A stretch of 64,000 bases of DNA from Pseudomonas sp. Z8(2022) (GTDB lineage Bacteria > Pseudomonadota > Gammaproteobacteria > Pseudomonadales > Pseudomonadaceae). Every line of letters begins with the position of its first letter. Position 1 is the stretch's first letter. Below the pieces are notes generated by a model. That model worked only from the letters and a program-made list of their open reading frames with translations, did no database searches and was not told the origin of the DNA. The stretch spans positions 2,976,001-3,040,000 of the forward strand of contig NZ_CP107549.1 in NCBI RefSeq assembly GCF_025837155.1, given 5' to 3'. The position numbers and the translations under genes are program-made. Positions 1-8,540 of this stretch are shown piece after piece.

Positions 1-645
1 CCCAGCCAGGCGATCCGCGACGCCAGTACCTTCAAGGTGGGCTGGGCGGTGCTGCTGGCGCTGCTGGTCGGGCTGTTTGCCCTCGAACCACTGGGTATTC
101 CCATCAGCGCCGTGGCCGCAGCCTGTGCCGCCGTGCTGCTTGCGGTCGCCGCACGTGGCAAGCGCATCGCCACCGGCAAGGTGCTGCGCGAGGCGCCCTG
201 GCAGGTGGTGATCTTCTCCCTCGGCATGTACCTGGTGGTCTACGGCCTGAGCAATGCCGGCCTGACCACCGAGCTGACGCGCCTGCTCGACGCCTTCGCT
301 GCTTACGGTATCTGGGGCGCTGCGCTGGGCACCGGTTTGCTCAGCGCGGTGCTGTCGTCACTGATGAACAACATGCCCAGCGTGCTGATCGGGGCGCTGG
401 CCATCGACGCCAGCCAGGCCAGCGGCGCAGTGCGCGAGGCGATGATCTACGCCAACGTGATCGGCTGCGACCTCGGGCCGAAGATCACCCCCATCGGCAG
501 CCTGGCCACCCTGCTCTGGCTGCACGTGCTGGCGCGCAAGGGCATCCGCGTGACCTGGGGTTACTACTTCAAGGTCGGCATCGTCCTCACCCTGCCGGTG
601 CTGCTGCTCACTCTTTCGGCCCTGGCCCTGCGCCTGAGCCTCTGA
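1..645 (+). CDS. arsB: Arsenite efflux permease ArsB, C-terminal part (5' end outside window)
   Basis: Inner-membrane carrier that expels arsenite (and antimonite) from the cytoplasm. Frame 1 is open from the first base, so only the last 214 residues are visible and the start lies upstream. The visible part is very hydrophobic, with about six membrane spans, and contains the paired polar helix motifs [12 protein letters not shown] and [18 protein letters not shown] typical of the ArsB/ion-transporter superfamily. It ends 15 bases before arsC, whose start it shares an operon with, followed by arsH. Any arsR regulator would be upstream of the window. Family assignment is by recognition of these motifs plus the arsC-arsH context. 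Confidence 0.93.
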   Translation, partial: PSQAIRDASTFKVGWAVLLALLVGLFALEPLGIPISAVAAACAAVLLAVAARGKRIATGKVLREAPWQVVIFSLGMYLVVYGLSNAGLTTELTRLLDAFAAYGIWGAALGTGLLSAVLSSLMNNMPSVLIGALAIDASQASGAVREAMIYANVIGCDLGPKITPIGSLATLLWLHVLARKGIRVTWGYYFKVGIVLTLPVLLLTLSALALRLSL

Positions 646-660
646 CCCGGAGCCTTCCCG

Positions 661-1131
661 ATGAAAGTGCTGTTCATGTGCACGGCCAACAGTTGCCGCA
701 GCATCCTCTCCGAAGCCATGTTCAACCACCTGGCGCCGAGCGAGCACCAGGCGGTGAGTTCCGGCAGCTTCCCGCGTGGCGAGGTGCTGCCGCGCACCCT
801 GCTGACGCTACGCGAGACCGGCATCGCCACCGAAGGTTTGAGCAGCAAGGGCAACGATGCCTTCGCAGGCTGCCCGCCGGACATCGTCATCACCGTCTGC
901 GACAAGGCAGCCGGCGAAGCCTGCCCGGTTTACTTCGGCCCGGCGCTGAAAGCCCATTGGGGCTTGGCCGATCCGTCCGATGTCAGCGGCAGCGAAGCCG
1001 AGATCCGTTCCGCCTTCCACGCCACCCTGGCGAAGATAGAGGCGCGCTGCCGCGCGTTCTTCGCCCTACCCCTGGCCGACCTGAACCGCGAGGCGCTGCA
1101 ACAGGCGATCACGCGTATTGGCCAACACTGA
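661..1131 (+). CDS. arsC: Arsenate reductase ArsC (thioredoxin-linked, low-molecular-weight phosphatase fold)
   Basis: Reduces arsenate to arsenite in the cytoplasm so that ArsB can export it. The 156-residue protein opens with the phosphate-binding loop CTANSCR (Cys7 to Arg13, the CX5R signature). Cys80 and Cys88 are placed like the second and third cysteines of the pI258-type redox relay, and Asp104-Pro105 matches the general-acid DP motif. This is the thioredoxin-coupled class rather than the glutaredoxin-dependent E. coli R773 class. ATG at 661 follows arsB by 15 bases. The last codons lie just before the arsH ribosome binding site. Confidence 0.95.
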   Translation: MKVLFMCTANSCRSILSEAMFNHLAPSEHQAVSSGSFPRGEVLPRTLLTLRETGIATEGLSSKGNDAFAGCPPDIVITVCDKAAGEACPVYFGPALKAHWGLADPSDVSGSEAEIRSAFHATLAKIEARCRAFFALPLADLNREALQQAITRIGQH

Positions 1132-1141
1132 GGACACGTAC

Positions 1142-1831
1142 ATGAACGGCGATCTGCCCAATCTCGATCTCGCCCTGCTGCCTGCCCGGCGCAACGAATC
1201 CGCCCCGGCGCCGCGTATCCTGCTGCTGTACGGCTCCACCCGGCCGCGCTCGTTCAGCCGCCTGCTGGTGCAGGAAGCGGCGCACCTGCTGCAGCATCTT
1301 GGCTGCGAGACGCGCGTCTTTGACCCGTCCGGGCTGCCCCTGCCGGACGACGCCCCGGTCGAACACCCCAAGGTGCAGGAGTTGCGCGAACTGATGCAGT
1401 GGTCCGAAGGCCAGGTGTGGTGCTCACCGGAACGCCACGGCGCCATGTCGGCAGTGTTCAAGGCGCAGATCGACTGGGTGCCGCTGGCCATGGGCGCAGT
1501 GCGCCCGACTCAGGGCAAGACCCTGGCGGTGATGCAGGTCTGCGGTGGCTCGCAATCGTTCAACGTGGTCAACCAACTGCGCGTACTCGGCCGCTGGATG
1601 CGCATGTTCACCATCCCCAACCAGTCGTCGGTACCCAAGGCCTTTCTCGAATTCGGTGACGACGACCGCATGAAGCCATCGCCCTACTACGACCGCCTGG
1701 TGGACGTGACGGAGGAGCTGGTGCGCTTCACCTGGCTGCTGCGTGACCACCCCGAGCTGGTGGATCGCTACTCCGAGCGCAAGGAATCGGCCGAGGCGCT
1801 GTCACAGCGGGTCAATCAGCGCAGTATCTGA
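1142..1831 (+). CDS. arsH: ArsH, NADPH-dependent FMN reductase / organoarsenical oxidase
   Basis: Flavoprotein of arsenic operons; family members oxidise trivalent organoarsenicals and reduce quinones or iron with NADPH. The 229-residue protein shows the flavodoxin-like FMN phosphate loop [15 protein letters not shown] (about residues 27-41) and the [16 protein letters not shown] segment conserved in ArsH. An in-frame ATG at 1118 would overlap arsC, but GAGGA at 1130-1134 sits 7 bases before ATG 1142, so that start is preferred. It closes the ars operon; a 7-bp inverted repeat begins directly after the stop codon. Confidence 0.93.
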   Translation: MNGDLPNLDLALLPARRNESAPAPRILLLYGSTRPRSFSRLLVQEAAHLLQHLGCETRVFDPSGLPLPDDAPVEHPKVQELRELMQWSEGQVWCSPERHGAMSAVFKAQIDWVPLAMGAVRPTQGKTLAVMQVCGGSQSFNVVNQLRVLGRWMRMFTIPNQSSVPKAFLEFGDDDRMKPSPYYDRLVDVTEELVRFTWLLRDHPELVDRYSERKESAEALSQRVNQRSI

Positions 1832-1856
1832 GCGTCAGGCAGACTCGTACTGACGC
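1832..1856 (+). terminator. Stem-loop directly after arsH
   Basis: GCGTCAG (1832-1838) and CTGACGC (1850-1856) form a perfect 7-bp stem starting at the base after the arsH stop codon. There is no clear T-run, so it may be a transcript-end stabiliser rather than a strong intrinsic terminator. Confidence 0.45.
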
Positions 1857-1894
1857 CTACAGCAGCTGAAGCCGTCGAGGCCGATCGGTGGAGA

Positions 1895-1918
1895 GCTCGC
1901 CCCGCCGCCGGGGCGAGC
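1895..1918. terminator. GC-rich stem-loop between convergent arsH and hrpA
   Basis: GCTCGCCCC (1895-1903) and GGGGCGAGC (1910-1918) form a perfect 9-bp stem with a 6-base loop, 8 bases beyond the hrpA stop codon. The position between two convergent genes suggests a shared terminator, though neither side has a long T-run. Confidence 0.5.
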
Positions 1919-1926
1919 GCCGATCA

Positions 1927-4900
1927 TCAACCTTCAACCAGCGTCCACTGCTTGCTCAGGCGCTTGTCCGATACCGCCATCTTCGTGCCCAGTTGCTGGG
2001 CGAACAGCGACACGCGGTATTCCTCCAGCATCCAGCGATACAGCGTGAGCTGCGGATCGCGCTTGCCTTCCTGGGCATGCTTGGCTGCGCGCGCCTGGTA
2101 CTGTTCCCAGTAACCTGTCAGTTCGCCCGTCCACACGCGGTCACGCTGCACCTGAGCGCCCACCTTGTCCAGCCGCTGCTCGATGGCCCTCAGATAACGC
2201 GGAATTTCCTTCAACCATTCGCCCGGCGTCTCACGCACGAAGCCGGCATAGACCAGATTGGCCAGCTGCTGCTTGATGTCGTTGAGCGCCATGGCCTGGG
2301 CCAGGTCGATCTTGCCCTTGAAGCGCTTTTGCAGGCCATGGTGCAGCTTGAGGATTTCCAGCACCAGGCGGGCGATGCGCTCGGCATGCGCCGTCCAGTC
2401 GCCGCGCTTGCGCTCGGCCAGTTGCGCGAGCGCGGCACCATCGCGCGGCAACGTCGCTTCGCCTTCGAGGATGCAGGCATCCAGGCTGGCCAGCAGGATG
2501 TCCTCGACCAGCGCCTCGACACGGCCGATATCGCGATACAGCAAGCCCAGCTCGGTCAACCCCGGCAGCTTGCCGCGCAGGAACTTCGCCTGCTCGGCCA
2601 GTTGCTGCAACAACAGTCGTTGCAGCGCACGGCGATGCTGGAAGTCGGCCTCGGCCTGGGTCGGGAAGCGCCCCTCCTTGACCACGCCCGCTTCCTCCAC
2701 CAATGCCGGATAAACCGTCATGGAAAGCCCGGCGATCTTCTGCTGGGCCTTCTCGGCCACCTCGGCGAAGGCCTTGGCCTCCACCGCTTTCGGCTTGTCG
2801 CTCTGCTGCGGGATGGCCAATGCGGCCTGGCTGGCCTCGGCGAAACGTGCGGTCAGCTCGGCCAGGTCGCGGCCTTCGCCGAGGAACTTGCCGCGCGCAT
2901 CGACCACCTCGATGTTCATCTTCAGGTGGCTTTCGATACTTTCAGCGGCTTCCTCCCAGGCCTCATCGGGCACCCGTACACCGGTCATGCGCAGCAGCTC
3001 CTGACCGAGCGCCTGCGGCAGCGAGCCCTGGCCAAACACCAGCTTGCCCAACGCCGCGCCGACGAAGTCCGGCACCGGCACGAAATTCTTGCGCAATGCC
3101 TTGGGCAGGCCGCGCACCAGCGCCACGCACTTGGCTTCCAGCAGCCCCGGCACCAGCCACTCCAGGCGCTCGGGCTGCAGTTGCGGCAACAGTGGCGCCG
3201 GCACACGCAAGGTCACGCCGTCACGTGGGTGGTTGGGCTCGAAGTGATAGAACAGCGGCAGTTGCAGCTCGCCGATGCGCAGGGTGTCCGGGTACTGCGC
3301 GGCGGTGACTTCCTTGGCATCGCGGGCCAGGGCGTCTTCCTCTCGCATGATCAGCAGTTGCGCGTTTGCAGCGCTGCCCTTCTTGTACCAACTCTCGAAA
3401 CTCGCGGCCTGGTAAATGTCCTGCGGGATGCGCGCGTCGTAGTAGCTGAACAGGGTTTCCTCGTCGGCGAGGATGTCACGGCGGCGCGACTTGGCCTCCA
3501 GCTCGTCGAGGCGTTCGAGCAACTGGCGGTTGGCGGTCAGGCAACGTGCGCGGCTGTTGATATCACCGCGCACCAGCCCCTCGCGAATGAACATCTCGCG
3601 CGCCACCGGCGGGTCGATGGGGCCGTAATGCACCGGGCGGCGACCGACGATGATCATGCCGTAAAGGGTGACCTGCTCGAACGCCACCACCTGCCCGCGC
3701 TTCTTCTCCCAGTGCGGCTCCAGATGGTTCTTCTTCACCAGATGCGCAGCCAGCGGTTCGATCCAGTCCGGCTCGATCTTCGCTACCATACGAGCGAACA
3801 GCTTGGTGGTTTCCACCAGCTCGGCGGCCATGATCCAGTTGGGCTTCTTGCGCCCGATCACGCTGGACGGGTGAATCCAGAAGCGCCGCTGACGCGCGCC
3901 GAGGTAGTCGCCCTCCTCGGTCTTCTGGCCGATCTGGCTGAGCAGGCCGGCGAGAATCGCCTTGTGCACGGCGGCGTAGTTCTTCGCCCGCACCGCTGCC
4001 TCGCTGGCCTCGGCCTGCTGACGGGCGATGGCGTTGACGCGGGTGTCCTTGGTCGGCTGCGGCGTGTTCGCCTGCTGCTCGCCCTTCGCCTCCGCACGGT
4101 TCTGCCCGCCCTTGCCCATCAATTGCAGATCACGGGCGATCAGCACCAGTTGCCGGTGCGCATCGCGCCATTCGCGCAGACGCATGTAATTGAGGAAGTT
4201 CTTCTTGCACCAGGTACGCAGCGGGTTGCTGCCCAGTTCCTGGCGCTTCTCCTCGAAGCCACGCCACAGGTTGATCAGCGCGGCGAAGTCCGAGTCCACA
4301 TCCTTCCACTGCGCGTGCGCCTGGTCGGCGGCCTGCTGGCGATCCATCGGTCGCTCGCGCGGGTCTTGCACCGACAGTGCGGCGGCGACGATAAGGATTT
4401 CCTCCAGGCTGCCCTGCTTGGCGCCTTCCAGCACCATGCGCCCCAGGCGCGGGTCGATGGGCAGGCGCGCCAGTTGCCGGCCAATGGGCGTGAGCTGGCC
4501 TTCGCGGTTGACCGCCGACAGCTCCTGCAACAGGTTGAAGCCGTCGCTGATGGCCTTGCCGTCTGGCGGCTCGATAAAGGGGAAGTCTTCGATGCTGCCC
4601 AGGCGCAGGTGCAGCATCTGCAGGATCACCGCCGCGAGGTTGGTGCGCAGAATCTCCGGGTCGGTAAATTCGGGGCGGCCGAGAAAATCCTCCTCGCTGT
4701 ACAGACGAATGCAGATACCCGGCTCGACCCGCCCGCAACGCCCCTTGCGCTGGTTGGCGCTGGCCTGCGACACCGGCTCGATGGGCAGGCGCTGCACCTT
4801 GGCGCGGTAGCTGTAGCGGCTGATGCGCGCCGTTCCGCTGTCGATCACATAGCGAATGCCCGGCACGGTCAGCGAGGTTTCCGCAACGTTGGTGGCCAGC

Positions 4901-5943
4901 ACGATCTTGCGCCCGGCCATGGGTGCGAAAATCTTCTGCTGCTCGGCGGGCGTCAGCCGCGCATACAGCGGCAGTACCTCGGTAAAACGCAGGTTGGCCT
5001 TGCGCAGCACCTCCGCCGCCTCGCGAATCTCGCGCTCGCCAGGCAGGAACACCAGCACATCGCCGGGGCGCTTGCCTACGCTGCGCTCGTGCTCGGCGAT
5101 CTCGTCCAGCGCCGCGAGAATGCCCTGATCGATGGACAGGTCATCGAGCAGACGCTCGCCCTCCTCGTCCACCTCCGCCGCCAGCGGGCGATACCAGGTT
5201 TCCACCGGATAGGTGCGACCGGACACCTCGATGATCGGCGCATCGTTGAAATGCTTGGAAAAGCGCTCCAGATCGATGGTCGCCGAGGTGATGATCAGCT
5301 TCAGATCGGGGCGGCGTGGCAGCAGGGTCTTCAGGTAACCGAGCAGGAAGTCGATGTTGAGGCTGCGCTCGTGCGCCTCGTCGACGATGATGGTGTCGTA
5401 CTTTTCCAGAAAGCGGTCGTGCTGGGTCTCGGCGAGCAGGATGCCGTCGGTCATCAGCTTGATCAGCGTGCCGTCCTTGCTCTGATCCTCGAACCGCACC
5501 TGATAGCCGACCAGCTCGCCCAGCGGCGTGCCGATTTCCTCGGCCACCCGCGTCGCCACACTGCGTGCCGCCAGGCGGCGCGGCTGGGTATGACCGATCA
5601 GCCCATGCACACCCCGACCGATCTCCAGACAGATCTTCGGCAACTGCGTGGTCTTGCCCGAACCGGTCTCACCGGCGATCACCACCACCTGACTCTTCTC
5701 CAGCGCAGCCTTGATCTCGTCGCGCTTGGCGGCAATCGGCAGCGCATCGTCGTAGCGCATCGTGGGGATGCTGCTACGCCGCGCCGCCACCTTGTCACTG
5801 GACGCCTGAAAACGCTCCAGCCACTGCGCCAGCCTGGCCTCGTCAGGGTGCTTCTGCAGCTCATGCAACTGCCGGCGCAAACGATGGCGCTCGGCGATCA
5901 TGACGTGGTCGAGTTTCTTCTGCAGCGTGGCGAGGTCAGTCAT
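1927..5943 (-). CDS. hrpA: ATP-dependent RNA helicase HrpA (DEAH box)
   Basis: Large DEAH-box RNA helicase; the E. coli protein rescues stalled ribosomes and takes part in mRNA processing. The 1338-residue protein carries the Walker A motif GETGSGKTTQ (residues 91-100), VDEAHERS, the SAT motif, the GRCGR motif VI, the HA2/OB-fold region and a long HrpA-specific C-terminal domain, close to the usual 1300 residues. The reading frame stays open up to 6150, but family N-termini begin like MTDLATLQKKLDHVM, so ATG at 5943 is chosen; the Shine-Dalgarno there is weak. It is monocistronic by position, with the ars operon convergent and an unknown gene divergent. Confidence 0.94.
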   Translation of the reverse strand: MTDLATLQKKLDHVMIAERHRLRRQLHELQKHPDEARLAQWLERFQASSDKVAARRSSIPTMRYDDALPIAAKRDEIKAALEKSQVVVIAGETGSGKTTQLPKICLEIGRGVHGLIGHTQPRRLAARSVATRVAEEIGTPLGELVGYQVRFEDQSKDGTLIKLMTDGILLAETQHDRFLEKYDTIIVDEAHERSLNIDFLLGYLKTLLPRRPDLKLIITSATIDLERFSKHFNDAPIIEVSGRTYPVETWYRPLAAEVDEEGERLLDDLSIDQGILAALDEIAEHERSVGKRPGDVLVFLPGEREIREAAEVLRKANLRFTEVLPLYARLTPAEQQKIFAPMAGRKIVLATNVAETSLTVPGIRYVIDSGTARISRYSYRAKVQRLPIEPVSQASANQRKGRCGRVEPGICIRLYSEEDFLGRPEFTDPEILRTNLAAVILQMLHLRLGSIEDFPFIEPPDGKAISDGFNLLQELSAVNREGQLTPIGRQLARLPIDPRLGRMVLEGAKQGSLEEILIVAAALSVQDPRERPMDRQQAADQAHAQWKDVDSDFAALINLWRGFEEKRQELGSNPLRTWCKKNFLNYMRLREWRDAHRQLVLIARDLQLMGKGGQNRAEAKGEQQANTPQPTKDTRVNAIARQQAEASEAAVRAKNYAAVHKAILAGLLSQIGQKTEEGDYLGARQRRFWIHPSSVIGRKKPNWIMAAELVETTKLFARMVAKIEPDWIEPLAAHLVKKNHLEPHWEKKRGQVVAFEQVTLYGMIIVGRRPVHYGPIDPPVAREMFIREGLVRGDINSRARCLTANRQLLERLDELEAKSRRRDILADEETLFSYYDARIPQDIYQAASFESWYKKGSAANAQLLIMREEDALARDAKEVTAAQYPDTLRIGELQLPLFYHFEPNHPRDGVTLRVPAPLLPQLQPERLEWLVPGLLEAKCVALVRGLPKALRKNFVPVPDFVGAALGKLVFGQGSLPQALGQELLRMTGVRVPDEAWEEAAESIESHLKMNIEVVDARGKFLGEGRDLAELTARFAEASQAALAIPQQSDKPKAVEAKAFAEVAEKAQQKIAGLSMTVYPALVEEAGVVKEGRFPTQAEADFQHRRALQRLLLQQLAEQAKFLRGKLPGLTELGLLYRDIGRVEALVEDILLASLDACILEGEATLPRDGAALAQLAERKRGDWTAHAERIARLVLEILKLHHGLQKRFKGKIDLAQAMALNDIKQQLANLVYAGFVRETPGEWLKEIPRYLRAIEQRLDKVGAQVQRDRVWTGELTGYWEQYQARAAKHAQEGKRDPQLTLYRWMLEEYRVSLFAQQLGTKMAVSDKRLSKQWTLVEG

Positions 5944-6043
5944 CTGGATCGGGGCAATCAGGGCAAAGGCGGGATTGTCGCAGATTACGGCTTGGGACGG
6001 GCAGGCTATCCCGTAGCGGAAGAGCGCGGAATTGAGGCGTAAG

Positions 6044-6070
6044 GGAGCGGCTGCTTTCGGCCAAAAGCGG
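6044..6070. repeat. Inverted repeat, left copy, flanking the unknown membrane-protein gene
   Basis: This 27-base stretch, beginning GGAGCGGCTGCTTTCGG, matches the reverse complement of 7872-7898 at 25 of 27 positions (differences at positions 13 and 21). The two copies face each other around the gene at 6242-7792. Motifs of the GGCTGCTTTCGGCC type are scattered in intergenic DNA of many proteobacteria, so this may be an old insertion scar. Confidence 0.75.
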
Positions 6071-6241
6071 GCGTTAAGGTTAGGAAAGTAAATCGGGCCC
6101 CATTTGCCTTTTTCCCACAGCCCCACGCTTCCTCGGATATGTAACGACAACTACTCATGCAGGCGAGCTTCCGCTGCTGGCGGAATGCTATGGTGTGTGT
6201 GCAAAAGAACCACAAATAGATGCTCTGAAAAGGAGTTCCGC

Positions 6242-7792
6242 ATGAGTCCCAAGCTCTATCTCGTTCTGGTGCTGCTGGCGCTGGGTGCTTACCTTTTCTG
6301 GCTGACTCGTGAGCAACTGGCTGCGATGCAGACCAAGAAAAAGGGTGTCGCCTACGGCAAGGCGGTGATGGCCGCCGTTGAAACGCATTACGTTGAGCTG
6401 AAAGACAAGTCGGTTTTGCTGGTCGAAGATAAGGGATATCAGGTCGTCGACGACTCGAAGTGGAAAGCTGAGCTCGACAAGTTCATCACTATGGTCGTCC
6501 GCCCGAAGGTCGAGGGTTTCATCAGGACCCGGGCCGATCAGGCTGTCTTCCACCAATTCGCCACGACCATGCTTCTCCAACTGTTGGACGGCGATGTGTT
6601 CCCCCGTCAGTTCCCTGTCGAAGAGTATGCAGCCGGCGCGATCCAGCCGGCCGGCGAGGCTGAAAAGTTGTTGATCCCGGCCCGCTGGCTTTTCTCGATA
6701 TTGTTCATCGCCGTAGCGGTCTACACCGCCATCCACCAAGGCTGGCTGGGGGCCTTGCTGATGCTGGTTGCCGGCTTGGTGTTCAACCCGCTGACACACC
6801 AGAAAATGGTACAGAAAGCACCGTGGTACGACCGATACAACCTCGGAATTTGGGCGATTCTGGGCATCGTGTTACTTGCCAACATCTCCTACTTCCAGCA
6901 TGCCCAGGCGGTCTACGACGAGAGCCAGGCCCTCCTTGCCGAACAGCAAAAGCAGCGGGCGATTGAGCGGCAGAGAGTTGCCGAGCAGCGTCGCGTGGAT
7001 ACCGAACAGAAAAGGCTGGCGGTAGAGGCTCAAGCCGCCAATGAGTTCGCGGCGAAGCGCTTAGAGATCCTCGAAAGCCTAAGTCGGGCCATCCAAGAAG
7101 AGCGATTTACGGACGCGAAAGCGATCATGGAAAAGTACAGCGCGGTTTCTGATTCTGATCTGGTCGCGCTCAAGGGTGAATACGAACTGAAAAAGGAAGC
7201 CTTCGAAGCCAAGGAGGCCGCTGCCAAGGCCGAGCGGAAGCGCCAGGAGAACTACACCACTCGCATCCGAGACTACGCGCTCGACGAATACACTTCGGCA
7301 CAGTATCCGAAGCTCACGGCCAAATATCGCAGCCGGCTAACGGAGATTAAAAGCTTCCGCCGCACAGCGGCTGAGCGTGTGATTGACAGCGGAAAATGCG
7401 ACTACGTCGAGAATGTCCAGCTCAGCGACGAAAGCACGCTGCGATCACTCAAGTTCTTCATTGACTGCACCAACGAGAACCGGATCTACCTGACCGAGGC
7501 TGAACTTAAGAGCGGCGCCGAGGTGCGTACACAGGCAGAAAACTCTTGGGACGAAGGTGAGGCCATCGTTGCGTGTAGGGACATGACGAAACGGAGCGCG
7601 ACCATCCCGAGTTCGGTCAACTTCCACAGTTTCACTGGTACCAGTGCAACGACCGCCAAGACCACCGGGAACGTCCAGGTGCTTTTAAACTTTGATGCCA
7701 AGAACGTTTTTGGTACGGAGATTGGCTACACGGCGAGGTGCATCTTTGAGCCGCGTAAGCAGGGCAGCATCGAGATTTTCTTACGCGAATAA
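6242..7792 (+). CDS. Unknown membrane protein with coiled coil and cysteine-containing C-terminal domain
   Basis: I do not recognise this 516-residue protein. Visible layout: a transmembrane helix at about 5-21; a soluble region to about 145; three more hydrophobic spans at about 150-165, 168-184 and 199-217; a charged, Gln/Glu/Arg-rich coiled coil at about 222-340; and a C-terminal domain from about 376 with Cys386, Cys409, Cys445 and Cys500, plausibly two disulfides or a metal site. A strong AAAGGAG at 6229-6235 precedes ATG 6242, which excludes the longer in-frame start at 6104. Codon use is visibly more AT-rich than the neighbours, and near-identical inverted repeats flank it, so it is probably acquired. 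No partner gene is adjacent. Confidence 0.85.
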   Translation: MSPKLYLVLVLLALGAYLFWLTREQLAAMQTKKKGVAYGKAVMAAVETHYVELKDKSVLLVEDKGYQVVDDSKWKAELDKFITMVVRPKVEGFIRTRADQAVFHQFATTMLLQLLDGDVFPRQFPVEEYAAGAIQPAGEAEKLLIPARWLFSILFIAVAVYTAIHQGWLGALLMLVAGLVFNPLTHQKMVQKAPWYDRYNLGIWAILGIVLLANISYFQHAQAVYDESQALLAEQQKQRAIERQRVAEQRRVDTEQKRLAVEAQAANEFAAKRLEILESLSRAIQEERFTDAKAIMEKYSAVSDSDLVALKGEYELKKEAFEAKEAAAKAERKRQENYTTRIRDYALDEYTSAQYPKLTAKYRSRLTEIKSFRRTAAERVIDSGKCDYVENVQLSDESTLRSLKFFIDCTNENRIYLTEAELKSGAEVRTQAENSWDEGEAIVACRDMTKRSATIPSSVNFHSFTGTSATTAKTTGNVQVLLNFDAKNVFGTEIGYTARCIFEPRKQGSIEIFLRE

Positions 7793-7871
7793 CGCTGAGC
7801 GGCGAGTGTGCGAGCATTGCAAATGCGTTCGGGGGTGACGACGCGCCGCAGTTACGAGCGCTGCTGACCGG

Positions 7872-7898
7872 CCGCTTCTGGCCGATAGCAGCCGCTCC
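7872..7898. repeat. Inverted repeat, right copy, flanking the unknown membrane-protein gene
   Basis: Reverse-complement partner of 6044-6070 (25 of 27 bases identical). It begins 79 bases after the stop codon of the gene at 6242-7792. Together the pair delimits a segment of about 1.85 kb. Confidence 0.75.
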
Positions 7899-7960
7899 GC
7901 ACGGCATCAAAAGCCACAACGGCCCCTCCGCAAAGTGGACCACTCATTAAGCCCTTAATT

Positions 7961-7978
7961 GGATCAATACCTTGATCC
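7961..7978. promoter_or_regulatory. Palindromic operator candidate upstream of the AhpD-like gene
   Basis: GGATCAA (7961-7967) and TTGATCC (7972-7978) form a perfect 7-bp inverted repeat with a 4-base spacer, in an AT-rich stretch 62 bases before the ATG at 8041. The symmetry and position fit a dimeric repressor or activator site. No regulator gene lies directly beside it. Confidence 0.5.
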
Positions 7979-8040
7979 TCTTAGTTGTCTTAATTGAGCA
8001 GACCTTACCGACTCCCCCCATCCACAAAGGGTACTGCTCT

Positions 8041-8490
8041 ATGACTCGTCTTGATTGGTTTGCGGCTTCACCCGGTGCAGCTAAAGCACTGGGCGGGCTG
8101 CATCATTACGTCACCACCGGAACGAACCTGCCGCCTCAACTCATACATCTCGTGTTCTTGCGGGCATCGCAAATCAATGGATGCGCCCACTGCATCGATA
8201 TCCATTCGCGAGACTTGATCAAGGGAGGTATGTCAGTAGAAAAGCTCGTTCTGGTGCCGGTATGGCATGAGGCCGCGCATCTGTTTTCCGAGCAGGAACG
8301 TTCCGCCCTGGCCTGGACGGAAGAAGTGACCCTGGTCAGCGAAACGCATGTTTCCGACGAGGCTTATGCCGCGGCATCGTCCGCATTCAATCCGAAAGAC
8401 CTGGTCGATCTCACGGCCGCTATCGCAGCCATGAACGCGTTCAACCGCATGGGTGTCAGCTTTCGCTTGAGCCCTGCTGCGAAGGCGTAA
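8041..8490 (+). CDS. AhpD-like / carboxymuconolactone decarboxylase family protein
   Basis: 149-residue helical protein of the AhpD-like superfamily, whose members use a CXXC pair in peroxide or thiol redox chemistry. The signature CAHCIDIH is present (Cys48, Cys51, His55), the arrangement seen in alkylhydroperoxidase AhpD-core proteins. The frame extends upstream to 7972, but ATG 8041 preceded by AAAGGG fits the family N-terminus (MTRLDWFAASPGAAKAL). It stands alone on the plus strand and converges on the MFS gene. Substrate cannot be told from sequence. A perfect palindrome at 7961-7978 may control it. Confidence 0.85.
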   Translation: MTRLDWFAASPGAAKALGGLHHYVTTGTNLPPQLIHLVFLRASQINGCAHCIDIHSRDLIKGGMSVEKLVLVPVWHEAAHLFSEQERSALAWTEEVTLVSETHVSDEAYAAASSAFNPKDLVDLTAAIAAMNAFNRMGVSFRLSPAAKA

Positions 8491-8540
8491 ACCGGAAGGG
8501 GGTGGAGTCGTTCAATCCGCCCCTTCCCAGTTGTTCCCTC

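Noticed and set aside
1888..6042. 1384-codon open frame on the plus strand opposite hrpA
   Set aside because: It is a GC-rich shadow of hrpA: low-complexity Leu/Gln/Arg/His composition, no recognisable domain, while the minus strand encodes a full helicase.
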